From assembly GCA_031552405.1 (NCBI GenBank), contig JAVBMN010000045.1:62001-126000 (forward strand): a DNA stretch of 64,000 bases, read 5' to 3'. Both the position numbers and the translations under genes were made by a program. The first letter of the stretch is position 1, and each line of letters begins with the position of its first letter. This document shows, in pieces, positions 18,650-27,471 of the stretch. The stretch is from UBA1794 sp031552405 (lineage in GTDB: Bacteria > Bacteroidota > Bacteroidia > Bacteroidales > Bacteroidaceae). The notes beneath the pieces were generated by a model. That model saw nothing but the letters and a program-made list of their open reading frames with translations, was not told the origin of the DNA and did not search any database.

Positions 18650-21600
18650 TTACTCCTGTATCAGTTGTATAATATAACTGTAACTGTATTGTTTGTCCCA
18701 CAGGCGGTATTCATTATGCGGGAACATCCCCCAACTATTGTCACCTCCCAGGCCGCGTTGTTTAAGATCCACATGCAGAAATACATTCTCCTGCGGGATG
18801 ATATCAATAGTATGCTGCATCTTGCGGGTGAGTCCCGGATCCAGGTCTTCAGGGGTCACGTGCAAGGCTGAGAATGCAATGGGTTGCATACCTGTCACCT
18901 TGAGGCCTACTCCTTCTTTACTCATCAATGTCAGCCAGCGTACATCAATCTTATTACCTGTTTCCTGCGGACGGATGTACCAGTAAAGTTGGTTGGCCAC
19001 CTTATCCTCGTATTGCCCAATAAATGCTCCTGACCAGCGGTCAATGTAATTCTCCACCGGGCCACGTCCGTAATACGTCAGGTTATCATACTGTTTAAAT
19101 AGCTCCATACGCATCCCGAAACGAGGTAGTTCCGGCAGTTTCTTTCCTTCCATGTCAATAGAGGCGGTAACGGCTACCGATCCGTCCTTACGGATCAGGT
19201 ACTCCACCGTATAAGGTACCTGTATGTCATTCAGTAGGTATTCAATCTCTACAGGAAGGCCGTTTTCCGTCAAATCCCCCACCACTGCTTTCTGTACACT
19301 GCGGTTGACCTGTGCCGAACGCCATACGCCGGAAAGATTGGGCAGCCTGTTTCCGAAATCATTGTCTATAGGCGCTCTCCAGAAGGCAGGTTCCGGATAC
19401 TGTTTAACCGGTTTCTTTCCATTGATGGCATATTCAGTGAAAACGCCTTTTTTTAAGTCTATTTTTCCGGTGATGCTACCTGAGGAGAATGAAAACACAT
19501 CATCTACCGTTTCATAAGTCAGTTCTCCGGCGGGGGCAGAAAGATGTTCAAAGAAAGAAGTACGGCTTAGCATAAACTGCTCTTTGGCCACTTCATGCCC
19601 GGCGGGGATCAGTTCGGTTGCCGTTTTCTGGTAGGCGTATATGTTGAGGAAATACTCGTTTCCGTCTTCCGAGATGACAGGAAGATCCAGTTTCACCTCT
19701 TTTGTGGCATGCGGAAGCAGTGAGACACTAAAATGGCCGCTTGTAGTTTTCTCGCCATTCTTGTGGAGTTCCCATGTAAATGTATACTCATCCAGATTCG
19801 TAAAATCGTAGCGGTTGCATACAGAGATCAGTCCTTTGCTCAGGTCTTTTGCGCTGAATTGGACGTATTGATACACCTTCTTCACCTCGTGGAGCGAAGG
19901 CTTCGGGGTACCGTTGGCTGCTACTACCCCATCGGCACCGCTATTCTCTTCGATAGGCCACACGTAGCTGCCCTTCTTGCCGTTGTACATCCAGTACTGG
20001 CGGTCGTCCTGGTTTTCAACAGGCATCTTGATACCCTGGTCCATCCAGTCCCAGATGAACCCGCCTTGTAGGTTAGGGCTGTCATAGATCATGTCCCACA
20101 GATCCTTAAAGTTACCATTGCTGTTACCCTGTGCGTGGGCATATTCACACATGATATAGGGCCGTTGTTTACCGGAGTTTCGATAGTCATTCATGCGCCC
20201 TACATTAGGATACATGGGGCATACGAGGTCTGTGTTCCAGTCCTCCCAAGCCTGTTCAAACTGTACGAAACGGCTGGGATTATATTTCTTCAGGCGCAGG
20301 TATTCGTCATGAAACACCTTGCCGTTACCACATTCATTACCCATGGACCAGCCAATGATGGAGGCATGGTTCTTATCGCGCTCCACCATACGGGTGATAC
20401 GGTCTATATGCGCAGGTGCCCATTCGGGGCGGTAAGCCGGATGGGGTATGGTGTCTTTGAAATAAGGCACTGATCCCATTCCGTGGGTTTCGATGTTGGC
20501 TTCGTCTACCAGGTAGATACCGTATTGGTCGCACAGCTTGTACCACAAGGAATTGTTGGGGTAATGGCTCAAACGTACGGCATTGAAATTATACTGTTTC
20601 AGCATTTTCAGGTCGTGCATCATGATTTCACGGGTCTGCACATGACCTAAAGAGTCGTTGTGTTCGTGACGGTTTACACCTTTTATATAGGTGGGTACTC
20701 CGTTGATGTGCAACTTGGCATTTTTGATTTCCACCTTACGGAAGCCTATTTTATAAGAGGTGATTCCTACCGGCTCTTTACCCGCATCCAGCAGAGTTAG
20801 TACGCAGTCGTACAGATTGGGATTTTCTGCATTCCAGCTTTTTACACTCTTAATGTTACCGCTGAAAGTCAGCGTTGTGAGTTCTTTGCCAATATTGAAC
20901 GGTTTCTGTTGTGTCAGGACTTCCTTGCCGCTCTTGTCGAGAATCTGTAACTGTACACTGCCTTTTTTCAAAGTATTGCCTTCAAACTGGCGCAGATCCA
21001 CCGTCGCCTGAAAGATTCCATCCTTATAACGGCTGTCCAGATCAGGCTTCAGAAAGAAATCCCAGATGGTCAGTTTAGGGTATGCCTGTAGGAATACATC
21101 CCGCTCGATGCCTGTGAAACGCCAAAAATCCTGGTCTTCCATGTAGCTTCCATCGTGCCAGCGGTACACCTGTACGGCAAGGATGTTTTCCCCGTCCTTC
21201 AGGTGCTTGGTGACATTGAACTCCGCCGGGGTCTTGGCAGCCTTGGTCATTCCTACCTGTATCCCGTTCAGAAAAATGCGGGCATAGCCTGCAATGCTCC
21301 CAAAGTGAAGCAGAATTTCCTGATCCTTCCAGTTCTTTTCTACTTTGAAACGCTTGCGGTATGTGCCTACGGGGATGTCAATATCAATATAGGGAGGGTT
21401 GGGGGTCCACTGGTAACGGATGTTGGCAAAGATGGGCGAACCAAAGCCCTGGAATTCCCAGTTGGAGGGTACGTCTATATCGGCCCAGTCCTGATCGGAA
21501 AGATCGGTACGGTAAAAATCCTTTTGGCTCTTCTCAATGGTGGGTACATACGTAAACTTCCACGTCCCGTTCAATGACTGATACCAGGGTGAACATGTGT

Positions 21601-21772
21601 ATTCATCCTGAATGGCATCTTTGTTGTTTGTGTACAGCATTAAGTCGGCATGTGGTTTTTCCTTGTTCCACTCGTAGCGCACGGGGTTTTCCCATTCGTT
21701 CTGTTGAGCGCAAAGTACGTTCACGCCTAAGAGGTGCATGAGGATGCACCAGCTAAAAAATCGTTTTCCCAT
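18650..21772 (-). CDS. GH2 beta-galactosidase, LacZ-type
   Basis: A 1040-residue secreted glycoside hydrolase with a signal peptide ending near LCAQ. The order is jelly-roll sugar-binding domain (~55-230), Ig-like domain (~235-345), TIM barrel (~350-640) and a C-terminal beta-sandwich domain 5 (~740-1035). The acid/base is E480 in SMGNECGNG and the nucleophile E543 in IMCEYAHAQGNS, both as in LacZ. NRHEHN and FIWDWMDQG are further conserved sites. Release of terminal beta-galactose is likely, though GH2 members also take other sugars. It lies in a cluster with GH127, so the target may be a galactose/arabinose-containing plant glycan. Confidence 0.93.
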   Translation of the reverse strand: MGKRFFSWCILMHLLGVNVLCAQQNEWENPVRYEWNKEKPHADLMLYTNNKDAIQDEYTCSPWYQSLNGTWKFTYVPTIEKSQKDFYRTDLSDQDWADIDVPSNWEFQGFGSPIFANIRYQWTPNPPYIDIDIPVGTYRKRFKVEKNWKDQEILLHFGSIAGYARIFLNGIQVGMTKAAKTPAEFNVTKHLKDGENILAVQVYRWHDGSYMEDQDFWRFTGIERDVFLQAYPKLTIWDFFLKPDLDSRYKDGIFQATVDLRQFEGNTLKKGSVQLQILDKSGKEVLTQQKPFNIGKELTTLTFSGNIKSVKSWNAENPNLYDCVLTLLDAGKEPVGITSYKIGFRKVEIKNAKLHINGVPTYIKGVNRHEHNDSLGHVQTREIMMHDLKMLKQYNFNAVRLSHYPNNSLWYKLCDQYGIYLVDEANIETHGMGSVPYFKDTIPHPAYRPEWAPAHIDRITRMVERDKNHASIIGWSMGNECGNGKVFHDEYLRLKKYNPSRFVQFEQAWEDWNTDLVCPMYPNVGRMNDYRNSGKQRPYIMCEYAHAQGNSNGNFKDLWDMIYDSPNLQGGFIWDWMDQGIKMPVENQDDRQYWMYNGKKGSYVWPIEENSGADGVVAANGTPKPSLHEVKKVYQYVQFSAKDLSKGLISVCNRYDFTNLDEYTFTWELHKNGEKTTSGHFSVSLLPHATKEVKLDLPVISEDGNEYFLNIYAYQKTATELIPAGHEVAKEQFMLSRTSFFEHLSAPAGELTYETVDDVFSFSSGSITGKIDLKKGVFTEYAINGKKPVKQYPEPAFWRAPIDNDFGNRLPNLSGVWRSAQVNRSVQKAVVGDLTENGLPVEIEYLLNDIQVPYTVEYLIRKDGSVAVTASIDMEGKKLPELPRFGMRMELFKQYDNLTYYGRGPVENYIDRWSGAFIGQYEDKVANQLYWYIRPQETGNKIDVRWLTLMSKEGVGLKVTGMQPIAFSALHVTPEDLDPGLTRKMQHTIDIIPQENVFLHVDLKQRGLGGDNSWGMFPHNEYRLWDKQYSYSYIIQLIQE

Positions 21773-21799
21773 ATTTCAATGATTCGTCAATTATTCAAC

Positions 21800-21836
21800 T
21801 TCAAAGGAGGAATCAGCATAAGATTCCTCCTTTGAA
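21800..21836. terminator. 15-bp hairpin between the serine hydrolase and GH2 genes
   Basis: Perfect arms TTCAAAGGAGGAATC / GATTCCTCCTTTGAA with a 7-base loop. It lies downstream of the serine hydrolase stop and just upstream of the GH2 start. There is no long T run, so it may attenuate transcription and not end it. Confidence 0.5.
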
Positions 21837-21889
21837 ATAGTAATACGGATCATTACATCCGGTTACTTAATGGGAATGACTATTTCAGG

Positions 21890-22978
21890 CTATTTTCCGT
21901 TACTTATTATTTCCGTTACCGTACGCGAGAGAACCGGACTCCCATAGAATGAGGAAAAGCCATCCTCCTTTTGCGAGGAACCTTGCACATGGGCAATGAA
22001 GAAAGCATACACCCCATCCCGCTTGTTAATCCAGGGATACGCTCCCGCCCAACCGGGGGAACTGATCTGGTAAGCCTCGCCAGTTTCTTCATCAACCAGC
22101 TCACGCCATTCGCCCAACCCATATACTCCGTTGTGGTGCTGCCCCAGGGCGCGTGCCACATATTCATCGGGCTTCACTGTGGCAGTACCTACCTGGTCTT
22201 TTTGCATCTCCTGCACGGTTTCAGGTTTCAGAATCTGTGTTCCGTTATACATACCCTCGTGATAAATCATTTTCAGGAAGTGCATAAAATCATTCAGTGT
22301 GGTACACAATCCGCCTCCCAGCATGGGAGCATGACCACCGTCGGTATTCACCGGGGTAAAATGCGAGTGAGTCATCCCCAATGGATGGGCAATAAGCTCC
22401 TGAAAAAGATCCTCAAACTCCCGGCCTGCCGCTTTCTCTGCCATACTCCCGGCAATCTGCATACCCAGGCCACCGTATTCAAAACGCGTACCATAGGCAA
22501 AAACAGTATCAAGAGGAAGGATCTCAGCCACGGCAGAATCCAGGTAGTTGTAGGTATCCACACGCGGATCAGGAAGATAAGGACGCACTCCGGAGGTATG
22601 GGAAAGCAGGTTCCGCAGGGGAATCCTTCCCTTCGGATCGCCTTTGAACTCAGGAAGCCATTTCTCTACCGGATCGTCCCAGCCCAGAGCCGTGCGGTCT
22701 ACTACAGCAGCTACTACAGCCGCAGCCACCCATTTCCCGGCGGAGGCTACATACACTTTCGTATCAGGGGTAAATGTACCGTAACTCTTTTCAAACAATA
22801 TAATATTGTTCTTTACTACACATACAGCCGATCCGGGATAATAGCCACGCTCCATCCATCCGCTAATGAGCGAGTCAAGCGGGGTGAAATCATATTTCAC
22901 TTGTTCGGTTGCAGGATGGCAAGAACTTAACAGAATGCTGCTGGAAAGCCCTAAAATGATATTAAAGATCTTTTTCAT
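21890..22978 (-). CDS. Serine hydrolase, class C beta-lactamase fold lipoprotein
   Basis: A 362-residue predicted lipoprotein (MKKIFNIILGLSSSILLSSC, Cys20). The SxxK motif is S79-A-G-K82, but the YxN motif is altered (FEYGGLGMQ). The active-site fold otherwise resembles class C beta-lactamases, penicillin-binding proteins and esterases of the same family. In carbohydrate clusters such proteins often act as carbohydrate esterases, so deacetylation of a glycan is possible; this is inference. It sits between the alpha/beta hydrolase and GH2 genes on the same strand. Confidence 0.85.
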   Translation of the reverse strand: MKKIFNIILGLSSSILLSSCHPATEQVKYDFTPLDSLISGWMERGYYPGSAVCVVKNNIILFEKSYGTFTPDTKVYVASAGKWVAAAVVAAVVDRTALGWDDPVEKWLPEFKGDPKGRIPLRNLLSHTSGVRPYLPDPRVDTYNYLDSAVAEILPLDTVFAYGTRFEYGGLGMQIAGSMAEKAAGREFEDLFQELIAHPLGMTHSHFTPVNTDGGHAPMLGGGLCTTLNDFMHFLKMIYHEGMYNGTQILKPETVQEMQKDQVGTATVKPDEYVARALGQHHNGVYGLGEWRELVDEETGEAYQISSPGWAGAYPWINKRDGVYAFFIAHVQGSSQKEDGFSSFYGSPVLSRTVTEIISNGK

Positions 22979-23041
22979 ATACTTGATGGTGTAAAAATGG
23001 TGTCTTCATATTCCTTTTTCTCATTATGGTATCTATATTTT

Positions 23042-23115
23042 GTAGGGGCGGATTGAATCCGCCCGATATCTAAAAATGGAACTGTTTTCAGCGGGCGGAT
23101 TCAATCCGCCCCTAC
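23042..23115. repeat. REP-type inverted pair
   Basis: Two perfect inverted 24-base arms (23042-23065 and 23092-23115) with a 26-base spacer. Each begins or ends with GTAGGGGCGG / CCGCCCCTAC and is itself near-palindromic (GGCGGATTGAATCCGCC). The arrangement is like bacterial REP doublets. It lies between the alpha/beta hydrolase and serine hydrolase genes. Related sequence is found inside the VirE-like gene at 60233-60324. Confidence 0.8.
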
Positions 23116-23162
23116 TCTAAACACACAAATAGTTCTTTGTAGGCATCCAAAGCTACCTGTTT

Positions 23163-24044
23163 TTATTGAATCTCATTCAAAAATTCCTGCAAAGCAGCAT
23201 TGAATTCCTCCGGACGCTCCATGTTCATCATGTGTCCGCAGTCGTCAATGATGAGCATCCGGCTGTGGGGAAGGTAATCCAGCACCTCGGGGTGTGCGGG
23301 GAAACGGTTTCCGGGAGCCCGGCCTTCCACAATTAAAGTAGGTACAATAGGGCGGTTCTTTTTGAGTTCCTCATAAGCATCATTTCCGGCAGTGACTCGT
23401 ACTTCTTTATGCAGAGGCTGCCAGGCATCCCACGCAGCAATCATTTCCCACAGTGGAGCACGCATACGCTCCCGTTGCGTACCGCCGGAGTTCATCAGGC
23501 CGTTGAACCATTCCTGCTTCATGACCTCCACTCCTTTCACTTTGAGGACGGCAATTTCTTCGTCGCGCCGGGCGGCTTCTTCCGAAGTCATAGGCTGGCT
23601 GGGGCCTTTACCGGCACGTACATTTCCACTGGCCAGAAAGGCAGCTCTCATTCTTTCTGGGTACCATCCCAGCATATCGGCACCTATATATCCGCCCAGT
23701 GAAAGGCCTACGATATGCGCTTTCTCAATATGCAGGGAGTCCATGAGGGCTACAAGATCCTGCACGTGGGTAAACTGATAATCCTCCGTCTGTGGGGAAG
23801 ATACGCCATATCCGCGCAGGTCATAACGGATGGCGCGGTACTTTTCTGCAAAGACAAGGAACTGTTCGTTCCACATACGGTGATCCAGTGAATGACCGTG
23901 AATGAAGATGAGAGGAGTCCCCTCACCCGCTTCTTCATAATACAGGGAGCCGTTTCCTACAGGGATACGGCCGCATTTGGTGGGTTGTGCATGCAAAGGC
24001 AGGAGGATGCAGGCAGTAAGAAAGGTACAAATCAGATGTTTCAT
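23163..24044 (-). CDS. Secreted alpha/beta hydrolase
   Basis: A 293-residue alpha/beta hydrolase with a signal peptide (MKHLICTFLTACILLPLHAQ). The oxyanion region FIHGHSLDHRMW, the nucleophile elbow G-L-S115-L-G, and the catalytic His in DDCGHMMNMERP are all present. The length is normal. It starts just 1 base past the GH127 stop, so the two genes are surely co-transcribed and probably translationally coupled. A periplasmic esterase that removes acyl or methyl groups from glycan fragments fits the context, but other substrates are possible. Confidence 0.87.
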   Translation of the reverse strand: MKHLICTFLTACILLPLHAQPTKCGRIPVGNGSLYYEEAGEGTPLIFIHGHSLDHRMWNEQFLVFAEKYRAIRYDLRGYGVSSPQTEDYQFTHVQDLVALMDSLHIEKAHIVGLSLGGYIGADMLGWYPERMRAAFLASGNVRAGKGPSQPMTSEEAARRDEEIAVLKVKGVEVMKQEWFNGLMNSGGTQRERMRAPLWEMIAAWDAWQPLHKEVRVTAGNDAYEELKKNRPIVPTLIVEGRAPGNRFPAHPEVLDYLPHSRMLIIDDCGHMMNMERPEEFNAALQEFLNEIQ

Positions 24045-24045
24045 A

Positions 24046-25971
24046 TTATAAATTCCAATATACTACATAGCGTTCACGGTGAATGCGGTAGAGAGGCTCC
24101 AGGCGGATTCCTTCCACCTGAAAGGTCAACCCGTCAGCACCTGCTACAGGTTTGATGCTGTGCGAGAGGTTCTTACGATCCAGCGTAAGCTGATCTTTCA
24201 TTCCGGCAGGGATGTGATAATCGTATGTATAATAGTCATTGTATTTATGCGGATCGCTGTACGGCGCTCCGTCCGTCATACCTTCCGTGCCCATACGGCC
24301 TGCCAGTACGAGGGGGCCGTACATTATGGCGGCTACATTGGGGTTGTCATTGGTGGCCTGAAGGTGCAGGCTCATGGGGAAACGGGCCTCTATCCGGTCG
24401 CCGTCTGCCCAGGTACGTTGCAGGGAGATGTAGCTGCCTGGTTTTCCTTTGACGGCTACCTTCTTACCGTTTACGGTCACTTCGGCTTTGCCCGACCAGT
24501 AAGGATACCGCAGGTACACCGTCATCTTTTGAGGGTTTTGCATGGAAAATGTCAGGCTGGTACGGTCACTCTCCGGGAATGAGGTTTCCTGTGTAACTCT
24601 CATCCCCCTCTCCTGCCAGTTAAGTGTGGTGGGAATAAACAGGTTTACAAACAGGTTACCTTCCTGATGGAAGTATACGCTTTCACCATACTTGGCCTGA
24701 TTTTCAAAACCGCTTCCCACACAACACCAGAAGGAATGCTCCGGAGTGCTGTACACCTTGTGCGTACCCGCTTTCAGCGGCAGGAAGTAAGAGATCATTC
24801 CGGTGGCAGGATCCTGCTGCCCCAAGATGTGATTAAAAAGCGCCCGTTCGTAATAATCCATATACTGCGCATCAGCCTGCCAACAGAAAAGGTGGCGGGT
24901 GAGTTTCAGCATATTATATACATTACAACTCTCACCTGTGTATCCGGTCAGGTGTTTGCTGAGGGAATCTGTCTGTATAAACTTCTCCTTGTCACTGTTA
25001 CTGCCTGTAGCAAAGGTTTGGTGGGTAATCACGGTATTCCAGAAGAACTCTGACAATGTGCGCCCGTGGGCATCGCCCGTGATTTCGTAGTTACGGGATT
25101 CGCCAATGAGCTTCGGTATAAATGTATTGGCATGCTTCAAGTTCAGATTGGTATTGCCCTCTTCCAGAGGCTTTAGTACCTCAGTATGATAAAAGAACTC
25201 CGCCAGCTTTCGGTACTCTTCTTTACCGGTAATGGAATATAGATTGTAAAAAGAGTCATTCACTCCGCCAAACTCATTGTGGATCATCTTCGTGCGGGTT
25301 TCTTCGCTCAGGGGCGAAAGTTTCCGCCAGGCCCAGTCAGCCATTCCGCAGGCCACCTGCAAAGCTTGCCGGTTATCGCAATAAAGATACTGGTCTATCA
25401 GCCCGGAGAAAATCTTGTGCAGTGTGTACCACGGCGCCCACACGCTTTCGCCCCGGATGTTGCGGTCAATCAGCCCTTCGCTGTAGGCGCTCAGGTATCC
25501 GGTACCGATGGTCTTCTGTACGGCCTCCAGGCCACTGACTATACTGTCGGCCTTTACTTTGTAAACCAGATCTCCGGTTTGTGCATACAACATGGCCAGT
25601 CCGGAAAGAATATGTCCGGTGCTGTGTCCGCGAAGCTCGCAGTCCAGTGATTCCCATCCGCCCAGCTTACTGAGGGTAAAGTACCCCCCTTCCCTCCCGC
25701 TCCACACACCCGCCTGAGTGCGGAAGCTGTGCAACAGGCGGTTCACATCCAATGAAAGGATCCAACGGGATTCCCGCCTCATATTTTCCTTAAACGGTGA
25801 ATCAAGCAGGCGCACCCTGTCCAGGTCAAACGCCTCGGCCTGCAAAGGTATATTTACGGGCAATTTAAATTTTCCGGAGTGTTGCCCCGGATATACGGAC
25901 TGTGCCTGGAGATCCCCACCAGTCACCACAGCACAAAAAGCAATTGCTGCTACAAGAAAAACTCGTTTCAT
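24046..25971 (-). CDS. GH127 glycoside hydrolase (DUF1680 family)
   Basis: A 641-residue secreted enzyme (signal MKRVFLVAAIAFCAVVTGGD...LQAQ). The (alpha/alpha)6 barrel of GH127 is recognisable throughout residues ~45-430, followed by beta domains. The zinc/catalytic residues seen in the GH127 enzyme HypBA1 have counterparts: E347 and C349 in GESCN, and C416/C417 in HSFWCCVGSG, one being the nucleophile. GH127 members cleave beta-L-arabinofuranosides or unusual sugars of rhamnogalacturonan II. It is the first gene of the five-gene minus-strand cluster ending at 16329. Confidence 0.93.
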   Translation of the reverse strand: MKRVFLVAAIAFCAVVTGGDLQAQSVYPGQHSGKFKLPVNIPLQAEAFDLDRVRLLDSPFKENMRRESRWILSLDVNRLLHSFRTQAGVWSGREGGYFTLSKLGGWESLDCELRGHSTGHILSGLAMLYAQTGDLVYKVKADSIVSGLEAVQKTIGTGYLSAYSEGLIDRNIRGESVWAPWYTLHKIFSGLIDQYLYCDNRQALQVACGMADWAWRKLSPLSEETRTKMIHNEFGGVNDSFYNLYSITGKEEYRKLAEFFYHTEVLKPLEEGNTNLNLKHANTFIPKLIGESRNYEITGDAHGRTLSEFFWNTVITHQTFATGSNSDKEKFIQTDSLSKHLTGYTGESCNVYNMLKLTRHLFCWQADAQYMDYYERALFNHILGQQDPATGMISYFLPLKAGTHKVYSTPEHSFWCCVGSGFENQAKYGESVYFHQEGNLFVNLFIPTTLNWQERGMRVTQETSFPESDRTSLTFSMQNPQKMTVYLRYPYWSGKAEVTVNGKKVAVKGKPGSYISLQRTWADGDRIEARFPMSLHLQATNDNPNVAAIMYGPLVLAGRMGTEGMTDGAPYSDPHKYNDYYTYDYHIPAGMKDQLTLDRKNLSHSIKPVAGADGLTFQVEGIRLEPLYRIHRERYVVYWNL

Positions 25972-25984
25972 GACAGAATATAAG

Positions 25985-25999
25985 TACGTTAATAACGTA
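25985..25999. promoter_or_regulatory. Perfect 15-bp palindrome upstream of GH127
   Basis: TACGTTAATAACGTA has two 7-base arms around one central base, 13 bases before the GH127 start codon. It may be an operator or a leader-RNA hairpin. No regulator gene is adjacent. Confidence 0.3.
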
Positions 26000-26106
26000 T
26001 ATTACATACGAATAAGATACGAAAAACACCTATTACCTCTGTGAAATTGCAGCTAATCTTGAAAGAAAGAAGATCTGTTCACTAGCTTCGCAAAGCTTTT
26101 GTATAC

Positions 26107-26166
26107 TTTAACCTGCATCATTCATACTCTATCTACTGCGAAAGAGTATGAATAATACAGGTTAAA
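26107..26166. repeat. Long imperfect palindrome, 24-bp arms
   Basis: The arms 26107-26130 and 26143-26166 pair at 22 of 24 positions around a 12-base loop (ends TTTAACCTG / CAGGTTAAA). It is AT-rich, unlike the GC-rich terminators nearby. It lies in the 277-base gap between the divergent GH127 and DUF4160 genes, where no gene is seen. Confidence 0.6.
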
Positions 26167-26192
26167 AGAATAGAAAAAAAAGGAAATCCTAC

Positions 26193-26223
26193 TTGTGGGT
26201 ACAAACTTTTATCCCTACATTTG
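26193..26223 (+). promoter_or_regulatory. Promoter of the DUF4160/DUF2442 pair
   Basis: TTG at 26193-26195 and TACATTTG at 26216-26223, 20 bases apart, fit the Bacteroides consensus. The start codon follows at 26249. Confidence 0.65.
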
Positions 26224-26248
26224 TGTTATTAAGTAACATTATACAGAT

Positions 26249-26482
26249 ATGCCTACATTATTTATCATTTTTGGACTTCGATTCTACTTCTATTCAGATG
26301 AGCATTTACCTATGCATGTACATATTGAAAATGGAGACGGAAAAGCTAAGGTAAGCATAGAACCTGAGATAGAAGTTCTTTCTAATAATGGAATAAAGCC
26401 CAAGGATATTAAAAAGGCTTTGACAATTATTGAAACATACAAAGATGATATCATTGAGAAATGGAATGAATTTCATGGATAA
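26249..26482 (+). CDS. DUF4160 protein, possible toxin-antitoxin partner
   Basis: A 77-residue protein with the DUF4160 pattern: GLRFYFYSDEHLPMHVHIE near the N terminus, then KVSIEPEIEVLSNNGIKPKDIKKAL. The family is commonly paired with DUF2442 proteins and has been proposed as a toxin-antitoxin-like module, without a settled activity. The next gene, 21 bases downstream, is such a DUF2442 protein. The pair has its own promoter and is flanked on the right by repeats, which suits a mobile or accessory module. Confidence 0.85.
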   Translation: MPTLFIIFGLRFYFYSDEHLPMHVHIENGDGKAKVSIEPEIEVLSNNGIKPKDIKKALTIIETYKDDIIEKWNEFHG

Positions 26483-26503
26483 TAACCTCTTAAACACAAG
26501 CGT

Positions 26504-26920
26504 ATGAATACAATAAAAGAAATCTGGTTTTCCAATAACCGCATTTACATGCGAACTGGAGAGGGAAATGTATATAGTCGCCCATTAGAGGCGTTTCCTG
26601 TACTGAAAGAGGCGAATGAAGAAGAACGCCTGAATTTTAGAATTGGTAAGTTCAGTGATGATGTTCGTTGGGAATCATTGGATGAAGATATCCATGTTTC
26701 CAATTTTTTTGATACATCAGAGCCAGACAATGGAAATGAAATAGCCCTAATATTTAAACGTTTTCCGCAATTGAATGTCTCGGAAATTGCGCGTAGTATG
26801 GGAATCAACAAAAGCCTTCTCTCAAAATACATCTACGGAATTAAGAAACCAAGCGAACAAAGAAAGGAGCAGATTAAAGAAGCATTGCATCTTCTGGGGA
26901 AATCGCTAATGACTGTATGA
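26504..26920 (+). CDS. DUF2442 protein with C-terminal helix-turn-helix
   Basis: A 138-residue protein. Residues ~1-70 match DUF2442 (IWFSNNRIYMRTGEGNVYSRPLEAFPVL). Residues ~85-135 form a Cro/XRE-like helix-turn-helix (NVSEIARSMGINKSLLSKYIYGIKKPS). The DNA-binding end suggests it is the antitoxin-like autorepressor of the preceding DUF4160 gene. This role is inferred from the domain pair and the 21-base gap. Confidence 0.85.
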   Translation: MNTIKEIWFSNNRIYMRTGEGNVYSRPLEAFPVLKEANEEERLNFRIGKFSDDVRWESLDEDIHVSNFFDTSEPDNGNEIALIFKRFPQLNVSEIARSMGINKSLLSKYIYGIKKPSEQRKEQIKEALHLLGKSLMTV

Positions 26921-26958
26921 GAACGATTCTCAATGCTTTTTACGAATAATACATCTTG

Positions 26959-27012
26959 CTTCCACGTTCCACCAACTTCTGAAACCCCTTCTCACAAAGC
27001 CTTTCGAAGTGG
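26959..27012 (-). repeat. Copy of the dispersed 57-bp hairpin unit
   Basis: On the minus strand it starts CCACTTCGAAAGGC, contains GGTTTCAGAAG and ends GTGGAACGTGG, as in the units at 6631-6687 and 27339-27396. Together with the plus-strand copy at 27339-27396 it brackets a 326-base repeat-rich block in inverted orientation. Confidence 0.65.
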
Positions 27013-27018
27013 AGGGTT

Positions 27019-27338
27019 ATTTTATTCTGTTTCCATAAGAGATTCTGGAGGTGGAAATGAAACGTGCGAAAGGAAAGTTTCAACAGCGCTACACCCGAAG
27101 AAAACACAGGCGTGAGTTCTGGCAATCTCAGGCCTGAAATTTGAAAACTCAGGCTTGGCTTCATGCAACTTTAGGCCTGCATTTCTCGTGCGCACCAGTC
27201 GAAAGATTGGAGCGCACCAATCGCTGAACTCGTGGGCACGAGTTATTGAACTGGTGGGCATGAGTTTTTTTGGCTCAGCGGATTTTTTGACTATGTCGCA
27301 TTTTGTAGCACAACCTCCATCTGTGGAAGCATAACGTT
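27019..27338. repeat. Repeat-rich non-coding block (CAGGC and GTGGGCACGAG units)
   Basis: Between the inverted 57-bp units there are four CAGGC-type units (for example CTCAGGCCTGAAA), two GCGCACCA units, and two GTGGGCAnGAG units. The same motifs occur at 6400-6565. I see no supportable gene in this stretch. Confidence 0.6.
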
Positions 27339-27396
27339 CCACCTCGAAAAGCCTTTGTGGTAAAGGCTTTCAGAAGTCAGTGGAACGTGGAGGGTT
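27339..27396 (+). repeat. Copy of the dispersed 57-bp hairpin unit
   Basis: It begins CCACCTCGAAAAGCC, has the internal hairpin AAGCCTTT / AAAGGCTT, and ends CAGTGGAACGTGGAGGGTT, identical at its end to the copies at 6669-6687 and 61463-61481. Confidence 0.7.
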
Positions 27397-27412
27397 GGGC
27401 ACTTCATACACC

Positions 27413-27444
27413 ACGGGAGGGCAACCTGTCGGCTGCCCTCCCGT
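27413..27444. terminator. Terminator-like hairpin after the small frameshifted gene
   Basis: Arms ACGGGAGGGCA / TGCCCTCCCGT with a 10-base loop. It ends the minus-strand transcript of the secreted-protein operon and also separates it from the repeat block. Confidence 0.7.
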
Positions 27445-27471
27445 TTACTGGAACTATTTATGTGTGTGAGA

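Noticed and set aside
21971..22930. Open frame of 319 codons on the plus strand opposite the serine hydrolase gene
   Set aside because: Antisense to a gene with clear motifs and signal peptide; no recognisable domain.
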